This document shows positions 11,480 to 24,600 of a DNA stretch of 64,000 bases, in pieces; within the stretch, counting starts at the first letter, position 1, and each line of letters begins with the position of its first letter. The notes under the pieces were generated by a model. It had not been told where the DNA came from and searched no databases. It was given only the letters and a program-made list of their open reading frames with translations. This DNA comes from Cristatella mucedo (taxonomy: Eukaryota > Bryozoa > Phylactolaemata > Cristatellidae). The DNA lies in the NCBI GenBank assembly GCA_009760855.2, contig WPIO01000035.1, forward strand, positions 3,059,001 to 3,123,000, given 5' to 3'. A program made the position numbers and the translations under genes.

Positions 11480-13009
11480 GGAAACATACATATATATATA
11501 TATATATATATGTGTAATATCAATATATCACAAAATTTATAAGAGCTGCTCAGAACCATCCAAGCAGGGAATCAAAGCGTTTGTGCCACAACCCTTCCCG
11601 AGAACTGATCTGTGAAGAGTTGGAACCGGGCCCTAATCTCAATCGTACAGTTCCAAAACGGGTAAAGAAAGAAACCAGCATATAAAAATCAATTGGGCTC
11701 ACACAAATCCCATCAACAAATTGACAACCCTACACATTGGCTCTTTAATAAATACCTTTATAATCGCTTTTATTATTCTAAATCAATCGCGGATTGAGTA
11801 TAACATATTTTCATCTGGGCTAGATACCTAGTCATCAGAAATCTACACCGTTAAGCTTGCTGCTATACATCACCATCATGCCTCATACCCATGGTGTGTG
11901 AGCGTGATGCATTATGGTGCTTGAATTAGCCCATAGCATTGGCACTAATGTACTCCTCATCTACTGCCACAAGCAATTGATGCAGCCCAGCCTCAGACCA
12001 CTAATGTGTGTTCTATTTCTTGACGTCTGCTGTGACTCATTAAACTCTAGATTATGAATGCATTGAGAAATAGAGAATGAGTCAAGAGTAGAGATTACGG
12101 GCTCACGTTGGCATATAGTCGCCCTTAGACACCACTAGTACAACAGCTCTCAGAGACACAGCTATAGTACACGCATCGAAGGCAAATATAAAATCATGCT
12201 TTTCTGATGCATATTTTCTTTGCTTGGAAGTTTAAAAAAACAGAAGATATCCGTAACGAGATGAACTCGAGTGCTCGCCAGTGGGTCAACTACCATTGGG
12301 ACAGCTTCGATTAATAAACGTAGCAGGTCGTCGTCGTATTTCCAAAAATTGTTATTACACCTTGTAGCACCCGATACCTCCAGGGCGATCGTCGCTCATG
12401 TGAACCTTTACAATATATCGTTAGACTACCCTAGTCATCTCGTCTAATTGCTGCCTCCGGATTCTTAGAACGAGTTCAATAGAATACCTGGTACCAAATC
12501 GCACTTGCAAGCACCCACAAACACATGGGCTGAAATAAAATGGCCAGAGATGCCTACGTCAAAAAGAATCAAGATCAGGGCAGATCCAGCTTTTCTAAAA
12601 TAATTCCAACGGGATCTCTGAGAGAAAAGTTGCTTGTCTGGCATAGCATTTATGGAGCCCACACAGCCGGACTCGTGGTACACTACACATTCACAGTCAC
12701 AGTTCATCTTGGTGTGATAGTTCTTTGTTTTGATCTACGCAGGACATCTGCAGTATCATTTTCGTGTTGGCCGTCACCTGCCTGCTGAGCAATTTGCCTG
12801 CAATAATGTCATCTTCATGGTCAGTGAGACTCGTGACGTCGTCGTCCCTTAAACTGCCTAAATCGCTGACTTGATCACCAAATATTACATGCGAAAACAA
12901 AAGGCTCATTCTATTTACACAAAAGATTCGTTTGCCCAGTATTAGGCTTTGCTTATGGTAAAAATCGAATACAAAAGCTACAGCTGCAACCGAGTTTCAA
13001 TAGCATGTT
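10235..13009 (-). mobile_element. Probable 3' internal region of the gypsy element, no readable ORF
   Basis: This lies between the integrase relic and the polypurine tract. It has no long frame except short minus-strand ones at 12465-12909, which could be the worn end of pol. An envelope gene cannot be recognised. The interval is long for an untranslated tail, so foreign insertions are likely. It contains the TA microsatellite at 11447-11510. Confidence 0.35.
11447..11510. repeat. (TA)n microsatellite
   Basis: Two runs of alternating TA separated by a short gap (catggaaaca). Confidence 0.9.
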
Positions 13010-15560
13010 GACCTTCCAAATGGTTCAAGCTTTTGAATGAGAGTCCTGTCTCTTTCCGAGGATTAGAAAGCCAAATCTAATCAGCAGCTTCCGAAGCGAC
13101 AAATTGAGCAATTGTATCAGCTCGGAGTTTCATATTGTGTGCTGAGACGGCTACATGTTCTCTAAACTGATCGTAACCATATATGAAGCGCTCGAGAAGG
13201 TCTCATGCATATCCTGTAACACCGACGGCTGGCTGCCCGAAAGGCAGTATTCCTGTCAGCAGATATACTGGCTGCCTCAGTTTCTTACCCAGCATCAGTC
13301 TAGCCGGAATAAACCCTGTAGAATCATGATTTGATGAACGATATGCTTCCAGCAAGGGAGGTGAAAACCAATCCAGTTTTCCTGCTTTAGACTATTGTAT
13401 TCTGCGATACCCTATATCGGCATATGATTATAGAATTCCGCCATACCACCGACCGTAAATGCAAAGGCGTAGCCCACGTTTAATGGATACACAGCAGCTC
13501 GCAGCACTCAAGAAATACAGCTTATTCAAAATGTCTGTCCTAATCAAATTCCAATATCTCAGGCGTGGCCAAAACAATAAAACAACTTGTCTGCATAATT
13601 TGCAACGGTACTGTCCTCTTAGTCAGGGATTGCATAGGGTTTAGGCTACTGCATTAATTCATCCATCTAGACACCAATATACTAGTTGCCATGCTTATAG
13701 GTAGTCAATGGGCCAGTTATATCAAATCAACTTGATAAATCGGAGCAACCACCTGATAAAGCTGCAGTAGTATTCCAGGTTTTACCCGGTTCGTATCTTT
13801 GCACATCAAACCTGGCCGGATTTGCTTCACTCTTTCACATCGTTAAGCTTGCTAACACAGTGTAAACCCTGCCTCGAATGACCCAGTATCTTCCTAACCA
13901 TTAGATACCCTCCTGTAGGCTAATCGGGTGCTACGGTCTTAACGATGAGCCTAACCATCGTAGGTACTGCTGTTAGTGAGATTGTTTTCAATCCATTTGG
14001 TATTACCCACTTCCCCTGTAACACTCCTCGATTTAGTTAAAGCATTTTTTTCCATCGCTACCATATTAATACAATGCGGCTTAGCTGTGGGGATAGATCT
14101 CTTTTAATGCTTGGCGTATTCTTCTTTCTCGTAACCACTCCACGAGGCTGCAGGTCTTTGGCTTGCTTTCATTCTTCCCTTTTCTGCTCTCTAAAAGCCT
14201 CTGAGTTATCTTCAAACCTAATCTGGTAGCATACAGCAATACTTTGTTCCCGTTATTTACTTGCAAAATGCTTGCACTGAATAGAGCGAGGTCTGCGACT
14301 CAAACTTTCGTGTTACAAAGAGCTATTCCAGCAATATGCTGTATCTCATAATCATATCGGTCTAAATTTCGAACTCCAATGAGCCAGCTACCCTTAGGGT
14401 TTTTTAGGTTGCGAAGCTATTTTAGAGTGGCACGGTCAGTGAGGATCATGACGGTAGCCCCGTTCACATACAAGTGGAAATTGTCTAGAATTTTTACTAT
14501 GGTCAGAAGTTTTTTCCTCGTGACTCAGTAGTTCTTTTTAGGGCCACTGAGAACCTCACTGAAACAACCAACGACTTGCTCATGCCGACTATTAGAATAA
14601 GAAGGCACCAACTCCAATCACATTGCTGCTGGCATTGCAATTCCGAATATAAGGAACACACCGGTCCGGAAAATGTATTGCAGACTCGGTCACCCATTCT
14701 CTTTATTAATTCGATTGCCACGTCAGCTGCCGTCGACCGTTTAAATCTAAAACCATTTTCAGTAAGGTGATAAAGAAGAACAGCTATGGATGCAAACTTC
14801 TTAAAACGCCTACATGATGTGTTTAAACACAGACAGCTAGGCATCTGTGCTGCAGCTCTCAACGTCGGCCAGTCCAGTAGAGCTGTTACTTTATCTGAGT
14901 TGGTCCTTACGTTTGGTTCAAAGGCAAAATGCCCCAAGGTAACTTACTCCCCCTTAAACAAGCGAAGCTTTTCAAGTTACTATTTTAACCTCCAGCCTCT
15001 AAAGCGATCGAGTTCTTCAGACAGCCTCTCCAGTTTTTGCTCAAAGGATCGGCCTAAGCCATCAAGTCATCTAAAAGAATCACAGCTGTCTGCCAATGTA
15101 GACCTTCTAATGTTCTCCGTCAGCAAATTGAAGGAACCTGCTGTAAGGCACAAGCCAAAAGACACCGCCGTCTATTGCCAGAGCTCTCACCCGTGTGAAG
15201 AAGCCGTTTTTTGTCTATCCTCAGTCACTGTGTCTCGATGGCACTCCGACTTTGGGTCAAGTGCACCGAATCATTGAGATCCAAAAGGCACATCTGGCGT
15301 ATTGTCAATTCATGGTTAAGGATGAGAGTCCTCCTCTACTATGTGAAATGCATACCCTCTATGTAAAAGCCATTCCTAACTCAATGCGGCATCTCGCAGT
15401 TCCATCTTTTTTCCTAACTCCACAGGAGCGGTTCAGGGACTGGTTGATTTTTCCTCAACCTCGTTTCACGTAATAGTCTATGACTTTCTAGAGCTCTTTC
15501 CGGTATTTCGGCTTTACACTTCTAAGGAATTGCCTAATTGGCCCATGGATGTCTACATTA
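13010..15560 (-). pseudogene. pol: Ty3/gypsy pol relic: reverse transcriptase, RNase H, integrase
   Basis: Read on the minus strand with frameshifts and many stops, the order is RT, RNase H, integrase, which is the Ty3/gypsy order. RT begins near 15410 (VRKKDGT). The FGLC block lies near 15150, and the end of RT (GHFAFE, then DKVTALLDWP) at 14937-14860. RNase H shows RKKLL near 14510 and LTDRATLK near 14430. The integrase core shows DITGPL near 13710 and AYAIPD near 13630. A later integrase segment near 13300 shows ARLMLGKKLRQPVYL. The catalytic RT box is not legible. The longest open stretch is 144 codons (14503-14937). The copy is old and inactive, and no gag or protease could be read upstream. 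Confidence 0.85.
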
Positions 15561-18383
15561 TTCTTGTGCTCCACTGAATCAAGCTAAAGTAAGCATGAGA
15601 TACTACACGGCGTTTTTTTAAGTGCGATATAATATCTGAAGTGATGATAATTATGCAATAAAAGCTGGATCTGTATGTTGATTGCCAGGCATTACCTAAG
15701 ATTGAACACTCATAAGGTGCTGACAGTACGCGTACAAACAGTGAAAGTTATGTAGTAGGATACTTATAACTTCAAACAGCCGATTTCCAGAAAAAAATGA
15801 AGCAAATCGAGGTATAATAAGGGTTACTGCCGTGGATTGCCATAAATGCTCAGTGACTGTACGTTTGCTGTTGTTTACAAATATGTGGTTGCACTTTCAT
15901 TGCAGCTTCCTGCCTCACTCACAAAACATGGAGCTTCTTGCAGAAACTATCAGTCCGTGTGTAACGGACTATTATGGTTTAGACGAGTCTGCACATTGTC
16001 CCAATTCTTGTTGTTCATGAGCGACTTGCAAGGCTTTCATTAAGCCCTCGATATCAAAAGAGAATTACCTTCCTTTCTGAGCAATAGGCTGTTGGTGCTG
16101 GTGGCACTTTTGGCATAAAGTAATTGCTGGATCTTTTTGAAAAGATTTAAGTGTTGGGCTCTTGATTCTAGAATATCTTCTTATTTTGAATAAGTCGAAA
16201 TCGCGAACGAGATCGTTTAGTCCTTGTGGTTTCTGCGTAGGTTTGATGATGCACCACAGTGGAAATCGGATTCGCTGAATATTGACAAAACAGGAGAACT
16301 ACAGGTCGGCTCACCCTTTCACTCATCCGAGGAACCAAGAAAATGTTCCACTCTGAGTTCTGATATAGGAAGTCACTAACTATGAGGAACTGGACTCGAT
16401 GCAGACGGAATGTTTTGTTACATGATTCTCGACCCGTTTTGCTTCTTAGTTCCTCCTGAAAGAGGAGGAACCAAGCATATGTAAAATTCATTTATGTTGT
16501 TGCCTGGCTCTCTCCTGACTAGAGGAACCGTAAACGGTATCGATGGACTTTTGCCATTAAACCGCCGTGAAAACTGTGCTGTATAAGGAGTGCAGCATAT
16601 ATTGAGGATCAAGGCTGGTCTGGGTCACAAACCTTTCAGCCGAAATATAGGTGATGTGCCAACTTCACTTGACAAGTGATACTTTTCTTCACATTAGAAA
16701 ATGTCGCTGGCTCACAAATGTAGCAGCCATCGTCCACGGCATTAGCACACTTTCAAAGCATGCTTGTCATGCATTGTACCTCAATGGATAAAACAATAAC
16801 AGTTTCATATAACTGTAGCTTAAACTGCCACGCAAAAGCTCAGAAATATTGTAAATTCTCAACATATCCAATGTAGCTGTATGAAGTCGGCTCACTGTAA
16901 CAGTCGTCTGGCCGTGGTATTGTATTGCATCAGAAAACGATACAATCAACTCTGGATAATTTGTGCATGACAATATTAGGCTGAGCAATGCAGTAATACG
17001 TCACTCTAGGCTTATGATGTGGCAGCCCTACTGACAAGTTTACACTGTAAAAAAAAATACATAAGGAACGAAATTGCTTTGAAAGAGAGCCGATAAAAAA
17101 AACTATTCATATATTCCTGGTCAGCAAATCTTGATACTACTGATAAGTGATTTTGAAAGTCACTAACGATTTAAATGTTGACCGTTGAATCCGGAGCGGA
17201 TGCTTGGCTTGCCACAGTTTCTGCTTGTTAGCCATACTTCTGGACTCATACGTATACCAAGTGTGCGACCATTACGTTGCCCAGTTTGCTACAGCTGTCT
17301 TATCATTTCTGAATTAGGATAAACCCGATAAAGCTTGCTTGGATGCTATTTGATTGAGGTCAATGTAATCAACATTGAATTCAAGAGCCGCCTCCGCGGC
17401 TACGGAAAAGTTCCTGCCTAATGCCAGCGTATATTTGGAGCTCGGCCATAGAACCACCCGTCAGCCAGGTCATCGGCAACGTTCACGTAACGTAAGCTGG
17501 AGACCGAATTGCTTGGTCAATAGATGCTGCTCAAACGGCAGCATGCTTACAGTAACTTCATGAACCGAAGATATTTCGTTCACACTCACTCAATTTTAGG
17601 AATAGACGGGCAATGCAATATAAAAAGTTGTTGGGCAGGAAAACATCCATGGTTAAATATGCCAGGTACTGCGTTTTTCTTTCTCAAAATAGTTGAAATG
17701 TCTTTGGGTGCTTGAAATTCGCCAAACTTGCATCAAAGCATTGCTAGGAAAGTATTAAAAAAAATCCAACAGATCTCACTTTAAATAATCAAGCACTATG
17801 GTGCAAAGTTTGAGGTATTTTGCATTTTTCTTGACAGCAGGATAACAAACTTTAGAAAACGGCAAGCTTCTCTTTGTAGATAATAAATCTTACCATACTA
17901 CAAGAAAAAATAAACGGAGTCTTACTTGTTGTGATACATTTATGGACCGGCGGCATGAACGGCTGCTTGCAACTAAATGAATCTCGTGATTTACGTCTCA
18001 AACTCACCACACAGGACCATGTTGGTTCATCTGTGGTAAATTTGAGCAATGCGACCATCAGCATAGTAAAGGTCAATTTATAACTGAGGCACACATCCTG
18101 TCGCTGTAATAGTAATAAAAAGACCTTTGTATCATCATTTTTATCAAATAGTCAGTTCTGGATACTGTTAGCAAGTGAGTTTTTTACATCGAAGTACAAG
18201 GATGCCAAGAGACGTAACAGCTAACTTTGCTACTTCTATGGGCGACGGAAATGTTTTGGGGTTTACTCAACTTATAACAAAGTATTTATAAAGCTGGTGG
18301 TATTATTTTGAAATGAAAATTATAAAGCAGTAAGACCTTCCCCTGGCTTAAAAAATATGTAAACTGGTTATTCTTAGAAGGTA
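15561..18383. other. Unassigned 2.8 kb, possibly gag side of the gypsy element
   Basis: By position this could hold gag, protease and the 5' LTR of the minus-strand gypsy element, but I could not read a zinc knuckle, an aspartic protease motif or an LTR copy. A 107-aa minus-strand frame at 16168-16491 has no recognisable domain. Confidence 0.35.
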
Positions 18384-18741
18384 AGGTAGCCAATAAGTTG
18401 TATCTCAGGCAATGAAGAGAAAGCAGAAAGGGTGCAAGAGTCAGGAGAGCAGTTAAAATAGTGAATAACATGGAAGTAGCAGCTCGGGACTCCCGGAAAA
18501 GGCATGGCGTACATATTCAGCAGCAAGAGTGTATTTGTAAATGCGAAGAACTTCTGTGGTAAGTTCCACCGTCTAGGACGTACAGGATAAAAGCTTCTGT
18601 CTCCAAATCTCTTGAAGCAGAGAAATTGAAGGTCTTATTTATTTCCAAGAACGATTCGATGGCACGAAGAGGTTGAAGCTAGTGCTGCCGTTGAGCTAGG
18701 TACACAGGAGCCAAGACGTGGCTTACCTTGTAGGCTAGCTT
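18384..18741 (-). mobile_element. Family B-like LINE fragment (ORF C-terminus)
   Basis: Minus-strand sequence matching the family B C-terminal region: KLTYKAS, then LAPVYLA, then SCYFH, then FNCSPDS read across frames. It matches 25793-26143 closely, and both end at the same point (ccttgtaggctagctt). A family A copy follows directly. Confidence 0.7.
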
Positions 18742-20213
18742 TACAGATACTGCAAAGGGAAATGCAAGTGAATGGTAAGGAAAATCATCCTAGAAAAACA
18801 AACAAAACGCATACTATGGTTAGGGGTGACATGCACAGAGTCATCGTGCATATTTGGTTAGTGGCAGCATGCACAGTGTCAGCACATATAAGCACAGGAA
18901 GGAAAAATCACAGGGACCCACTAAATGCTGTCCTAAATAGATGTGTTTTTAAGTTCTTTTAAATGTGGTCAGGTCAGGGGATGTTCTGACGCAGGTCGGG
19001 AGGGAGTTCCAGGCTTTGGGAGCATATGAACTAAATTCACGGTCTCCAAAGGATTTAAGCTTTGTACGAAACATTTGTAGATTGTTGGATTCCGAAAAGC
19101 GGGTGGTGCGATGCTCGGCGTGATTGGGTAGTATATCTGAGAGATAGGCAAGAGCCATTGAATGAAGGGACCTAAAAGTGAGCGACAAAACCTTGAAGTC
19201 AATCCGTTGCTTGACTGGTAGCCAGTGCATGTCGGCGAGAAGTAGAGTAACGTGGAAACTGCGACGCTCACAAAAGACAAGCCGAGCTCCAGAATTTTGC
19301 ACCAGCTGCAATCGCCTGATCGCACATGCTGGTAGGCCAGTAAGCAGTGAGTTGCAGAAGTCGAGACGGGATCTCACGAATGCATGGACCAACTTGAACG
19401 TGGTGTCTTTATACAAATAGGCCAAAATCTTAGCAATGTTATGAAGCTGAAAAGATGCAGATTTGACTTTGGTGCTGCTATGGTCGTCTAACGGGAGGTC
19501 GCTTTGGAATGTGACACCTAGATTTCGAGCTGATTCAACAGGAGATATGCTGGCAGAGCCAATTTTGAGAGTCAGCCTTTCCAATCTCTGAATCACACCT
19601 GGCTTTCCTATCACGAGTAAGTTAGTTTTATGATCGTTTAGTTTTAGAAAATTTGCTACCATCCATATGCGGATGTCATTAATGCATGCAGCAAGTGAGT
19701 TTAGAGAATTTGAGGTGCTCGCAAGCTGGGAGCGATCAAAGCAAAGATACAACTGAGTGTCATCAGCATAGAAGTGAAAGCCTAGATTGTGCTTGGCAAT
19801 CACATCAGCAAGAGGGAGAGTATAAACCGTGAAAATAACCGGTCTTATCTCGGACCCCTGAGGTACTCTATATGTCAGAGGTACTTTAGATGATATTTGT
19901 CAATTCATATCAATACTCTGGAGTCTCACACAAAGATAGGACCTGAACCACTGCAGAACAGTGCCAGTGATGCCCAGGCGAGATGAGAGGCGCTCTAGAA
20001 GAACTTTGTCGTCGATGGTATCAAAAGCTGCCGAAAGATCAATCAAAACAAGCAAAGACACTCTACCCATGCCTGCATTTCCAAGTAGGTCGTTTTATAC
20101 CCTGAGCAATGCTGACTCTGTGGACTGATTAGCTCTAAAGCCAGACTGAAACTCACTAGTAAGGTATGAGGTTTCAATATATGAGTTTAGCTAGTCTGCC
20201 ACGACCCGTAGCA
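18742..20213 (-). mobile_element. Family A LINE, 5'-truncated in RT
   Basis: A minus-strand frame of 284 codons (18949-19803) runs from just before the RT catalytic box through the C-terminus: [12 protein letters not shown], then FLKLNDHKTNLLVIGKP, then [14 protein letters not shown]. The YADD box is intact. Upstream RT continues to about 20213 with a stop where other copies have Gly (GGA to TGA in the NGQ motif). The 3' UTR is present, but its terminal stem-loop and TTA tail are missing: the 3' end joins a family B fragment at 18741, so this end was lost or rearranged. Confidence 0.9.
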
Positions 20214-21244
20214 GGTATATAAATACCAATATCCTTTAAATCGCATGTAGAAACCAGCAATATCTGCGATTTTTACGCGATACCCAAGATGCAAGGTTAC
20301 ATTGCTGTGTTTTTAGAACCTTTACTTTTCAGCCAAGCTATCGTGCAGTAAATGTATCAGTGAATGGCATTGCAGCGAGTCGTGGAGTTCGACACCAGGT
20401 ATAGATCTTATGTCCAAGCAGCCCAGAGATCCATATGGAGGGGCTGTTAGATTCTACATTTCCTGAAAACTCCGTGTTTGTTCACAGAGCACAGAACTCT
20501 ATTCGAAAAGGTCCACCAAGTCCGACAGAATTTAGTGCATAGATATTTGCACAAACACTTTTTGCATCAAAAAGCTGAAATGAAAAGATATATATCGAGC
20601 CGATAAATCGGACAAAGTATTATTGCAAGCTTTAGAATTGTGTAGGAATAACGTAAATACTTTTACGTAGTATTTCACGAATTTTTGTTTGAGATACTTA
20701 TATTTATCACTATTTAGAGGTTCTAATCTACCAGAGCACGTAAAGGTTTCTGCCTGATGCTGCACAGGCTCGTTTGTACCAGGCTCAGAAAATCCCAGGT
20801 CATTTCTTTTATGGGTGGTTTATCGCCGGGTGAGTCCCGGTACAAGCAGTGATATATGGCTGGGATAACTCACCAGGATAGGGACAGGCTCATACTCTCT
20901 CCAGGACGGTCCAGCTGCTGGAGGGCGGAAGCCTGCCTGACCCGAGCCTACATCGGTTCTGTGCTGATGAACCGAGCACTGCTGAGCGAATGCCCGTATG
21001 TATCTTTACTGTGTTATAAGGTTTTCAACAGTGAATCTTGTTGCAGCATTATAGTTAAGAGGTAGGTACTTTGATTGAGCATACTTCCAACTGGCACAGT
21101 TGGAAATTTTTCAAGTTTTTACGAGATCACGGTCACACATTGCTTGGGTGATCGAGATACAGGTACACGACGAAAATAAAATTTAAATAGACTTCCCATA
21201 AGAATATAACCAATATTAGACAAATAAATTTAGCTACTGATCTC
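20214..21244. other. Unassigned 1 kb with a GC-rich patch
   Basis: At 20310-20385 there is a motif (ttagaaccttta...atcgtgcagtaaa...tatcagtgaatggc) that recurs at 26735-26805 and, less well, at 60665-60735. A GC-rich patch at 20820-21010 contains a 69-codon plus-strand frame (20856-21065) without a recognisable domain. Confidence 0.4.
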
Positions 21245-21775
21245 GTGTGGTACCTTTCAAACTTCATCGTCCAAAACTTGATGCATTTAGAGAGTCATTG
21301 TCTCTTAACGTGTCGGTAAATGAAGCAGTCAATCATCATCGCACTCCTCGAAGGTGGTAGCTTTGGCATTGGTGCAATTCGAGATAAGAAGTCATTTGTA
21401 GCCTCTGGTAGATGTCTACCCTTCCTCAGTTAAATGCTCATGGCTGTTAACTTAAAATAATTAAAGCCATTACAAATTTCAATCGACATAAGCTAATTTA
21501 TGCATTTCATTTTCAGCTACTAAATCTCTCAGGCTTACGCATGCATCGGATAAAGTACAACCCTCAGTCTATCAATCTATCACGCATCTCAGCATGCTAA
21601 AGTTGGTTAACCTGGTTCTCCTCAAGTTTGCCGCGATCATCTCAATAGTGCACGAACAGTGGTCGCTTGCACAGCAGTTTAACTTTACAATAGCAGCTAA
21701 ACTAAGACAAAACCTACAGGATTTCAGCTACAAATTCAAACCGCAAGGGTAAAGCATGTGAAAAACTGAGGCCAT
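21245..21775 (+). repeat. Duplicated block, left copy (matches about 56700-57140)
   Basis: This aligns collinearly with 56700-57140. Landmarks are atcatc...aaggt...ctttggcattggtgcaat (left) versus cgttggcattggggcag (right), and gtggtcgcttgcacag...gtttaactttacaa versus gtggtcacttgcacat...gtttaactttgcaa. There is no coding frame and no transposon terminus. Confidence 0.7.
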
Positions 21776-22239
21776 AGAGCAACGGCCGTGTCAAAATTGA
21801 CGTTCGCAAAATGAAATGTGATAATTAATCATTATTCATTATTAAAATGGTTTTTGTAGAGACTTGGAATGTGTTGCTATTCTGCTTCGCCGCAGACTTG
21901 CTTAGTGAAGCAGGTAGTGGAGTTCCTTTAAATATCGCCAATAGGCAAAGTACGTGACAGCCTGAATGGCGAAAGCTCCCTTTTAAAATTAAATTTATTG
22001 TAATCGTGTGTAAGTCTGAACTTATTAAAAACAATTGAGGAAAATCATCGATATTTTAATACCAAAGTGACGAAAAGCCCGAAGTATGCACAATTTTTGG
22101 ATTTCGGAATGGGTTCTGCTGATACTGTCCTGTCAGTGATTCAACTCGGGTATGGGCCATCGCTACTCACATACTGTGCTCAACTTCTATCGAAATTTAA
22201 AAATAGCAAGTAAATAGTCCATAGGTAGGTCTGAAAAAC
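21776..22239. other. No recognisable feature
   Basis: AT-rich sequence between a duplicated block and a family A fragment. Homology to the right-hand unit is unclear here. Confidence 0.4.
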
Positions 22240-22765
22240 CACGAACAGCTTCTTTCAGCACATGTGCTTAGATAAAACTCGTAAGACATATTTAGAGATG
22301 ACATGCACCAATTCAGCATGCAGATATGATTGCAGCACAAGCACGGTATCTTCACAGTTAAGCACAAAAAGACAAAACGCATGGACACACTAAATGTTGT
22401 TTTAAAAAGAGAGATTCTTGGCATCTTTTAGATTTTTCTACAGTCAGATGATGACGTGACGCTAGTCGGAAGTGAGTTCCAGTCTTTGAGAGCGTGCTAA
22501 CTAAAGGCACATTCTCCAAGCATTTGAGGTTAGGACGGGGTATAGGTTAACGATTAGGTTCTGAAAAGAGGATGATGGTACGTTGCTTAATCTGGTGGAG
22601 GAGTAGATCTGATAGCCATGCTGGAGCCAAAGAATTAAGGGACCTAAAAGTGAGCGACGGAATCTGGAAGTCGATGCGTTGCTTGACTAAGAGCCAGTGC
22701 AGTTCACCTAGAAGTGGTGTGATGTGGTAGCTGCAAAGCTCGTTAGAAATAAGCTTGTTTTCATT
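22240..22765 (-). mobile_element. Family A LINE fragment, old
   Basis: Minus-strand 3' UTR runs (gacatgcac, cagcatgc) are followed by the ORF C-terminus, with a 79-codon frame at 22547-22786 that includes CSYHITPLLGELHWLLVKQ. The terminal stem-loop is missing. Confidence 0.75.
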
Positions 22766-22804
22766 GAGTATGTTGGCACTTGCCATTTAATCATGCTTCT
22801 TCTA

Positions 22805-22886
22805 CGGTGAATGTGAAGTGCCTAACAAAATATTAGGTTCTCTTAGGGTGCTATATAATCATAATGTTATTAATATTAGAACGTTA
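22805..22886 (+). mobile_element. L2-type LINE 3' terminus
   Basis: Plus-strand terminus gtgaagtgcct...ggttctcttagggtgctatata, followed by a TTA-like tail. It abuts the minus-strand family A piece. A comparable plus-strand terminus lies at the same place in the right-hand unit (about 57945-58000). Confidence 0.6.
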
Positions 22887-22889
22887 TTA

Positions 22890-24600
22890 TCGTGAGATCC
22901 GGAACTGATGGTCATCAACTATCGTAGCTAATTCTTGTTGGAGCACTGCAAATTGGAGGGGCTACTGGCTGATATCGGCTTTAGCCAGTTCTCTGGCGTG
23001 AATAGTTAAATTGTTTCGTCTCAGTTCAAATTACAAACTCCTCAGAGTGATTTATTAAAAAACAGTAATTTAAGAAGTAAGGAGAAAGAAATATTATGTT
23101 TTCGGAATTTCATTTTGATGGCAGCAATTTGTTGTCAAAACTAAGTTTGGTGCTCTTTGGAGAGCTTGCCACGAAGCTTTATGGATCCTTCAGCAAGGGT
23201 TGTTCAATAATCAGGTAACACAACGGGCTGCTAATCGTGCAGTTGAACCGAATAAAGAGTGCTTCGGTGACGCGACCACCCACAGCGGCAGTCTGTCAAG
23301 ATTGCGGCTACTGGAAATTTTTTAGAGAATGATGGCGAGGCCTGTCGCTTGCTTGCATTATGTGAACATTTTTAATAATGCTCACTACTTTGGAGAAAGA
23401 AGTATCAAAAATAAGATTGCTTTTTTCGGGCGGTGAATATTTTGCCCTCTGCAGCCTCCCGGCCTAAAGTTTGGATAGAAGACGCTACACTTAAGCACTT
23501 TTACAGATAAAAACGTCCAAATATGCGAAAGTCAAACAAGTATAGCTCGTTATCGCGTTTATAACAGCATAGATTAACAGTAGGAAGTCACGTTTTGACA
23601 CACTTTCAGACTGCTAAAAGAAGCAGATTTTAGTTCCAGACGATGTTTTCACGAAATGCAATTTGGCAACTGCAAACACTGTAAGTTAATAAAGAGTAAT
23701 ATGTTTACGTTTCATCAATTTTAAAAAACCAATATATAATCTATGTATCTAGTGTGAATCTATGCGAATGTTTTAACAATTGTTATTTTTAATTTTTCTA
23801 AATTGGTAAGGAACTTAATAAAGCAAGAAGTGCAAATAAAAAGCATTAGTACCGATTTGTTCGGAGCTTTTAAAAATAGCCGTACAACCCGTCAAAAAAA
23901 CTCCTGCCCTTTTTTGCTAAGTTGCAAGGGTTAAATTAATAACCGCAGTTTCACCTTTTGAGCCATTACCAGTTATACTATCCTCAGGTCAAGGGTTAGT
24001 ACTCGTCTCGGGATAAAATTCTGATCATGCAATATTCAGCGCGTATTTCGGAGAATTACTTATTCGGGCTGCTCAATCCTTAGATCAGATCTAATCAGAA
24101 GTTTGCAGAAAACGGTCTTTGAACTCGAGGTGCAGACAGAAATGATAGCGCCATTGGAAACGCAGCCTCCACCAGCAAGCCTACCAGTAAACGAAAGTAC
24201 GGCATTCGACTTGGCAGCACCGCTACGGACTCCGAAAATACGAGTTTTTCTTTTGCATCGACGCCGCAGCCACCAAAGACGCAGCATCCAGCAGCGTCAG
24301 TAGTACAGCATCCTGGTACGCATATTCGTTCTACACAGGTACAAACTTTCGAAGCGATGAACAGACCCATCAAGCACGACTCCCAAATGCAATCGAGCAG
24401 CTAGGCGAGCTAGAGCCTAGGCTAGCAACTACATGGCAATCGAGAGCTGCCGCCAGCTATCAGCTATGCAAGACTGCACAAACGACTTTTTGACATTGAC
24501 TGTACTACACCAAGCCAAAATGTTAGTGTGCTCGCAATTAATATTTTCTATCAGTACTTGTCAACTGTTTGTTAAATGTTTAGCATAATAAAATTTAGGC
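22890..24600 (+). repeat. Duplicated block, left copy (matches 58015-59760)
   Basis: Collinear with 58015-59760 over most of its length. The clearest part is 23930-24420 versus 59090-59590: ataaccgcagtttcac / actaaccacgatttcag, gtcaagggttag / gtaaagggttag, and acggtctttgaactc in both. It holds the putative first exon at 24142-24338. Confidence 0.75.
24142..24338 (+). pseudogene. Putative first exon, scramblase-like gene, left copy (frame broken)
   Basis: The ATG aligns with the ATG at 59311 in the right copy (MIAPLE here, MMTPVE there). The exon is Pro/Gln/Ser-rich, like the disordered N-termini of phospholipid scramblases. Both copies share an STPQ-P segment and a splice donor CAG|GTACAAA. 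Here the frame from the ATG stops at 24301-24303. The conserved STPQPPKTQHPAAS segment is in another frame, so at least one indel has broken the exon. The exon is 197 bp, against 199 bp in the right copy. The link to the scramblase-like exon downstream rests on order and phase in the right copy and is inference. Confidence 0.5.

Noticed and set aside
14786-15277. 163-codon plus-strand Ser-rich frame
   Set aside because: It lies antisense to the gypsy RT relic. The minus-strand motifs in register explain the sequence.
20960-21000. Hammerhead ribozyme-like ctgatgaa...gcgaa
   Set aside because: The bases between do not form stem II, and the conserved GAAA is GAAT here.
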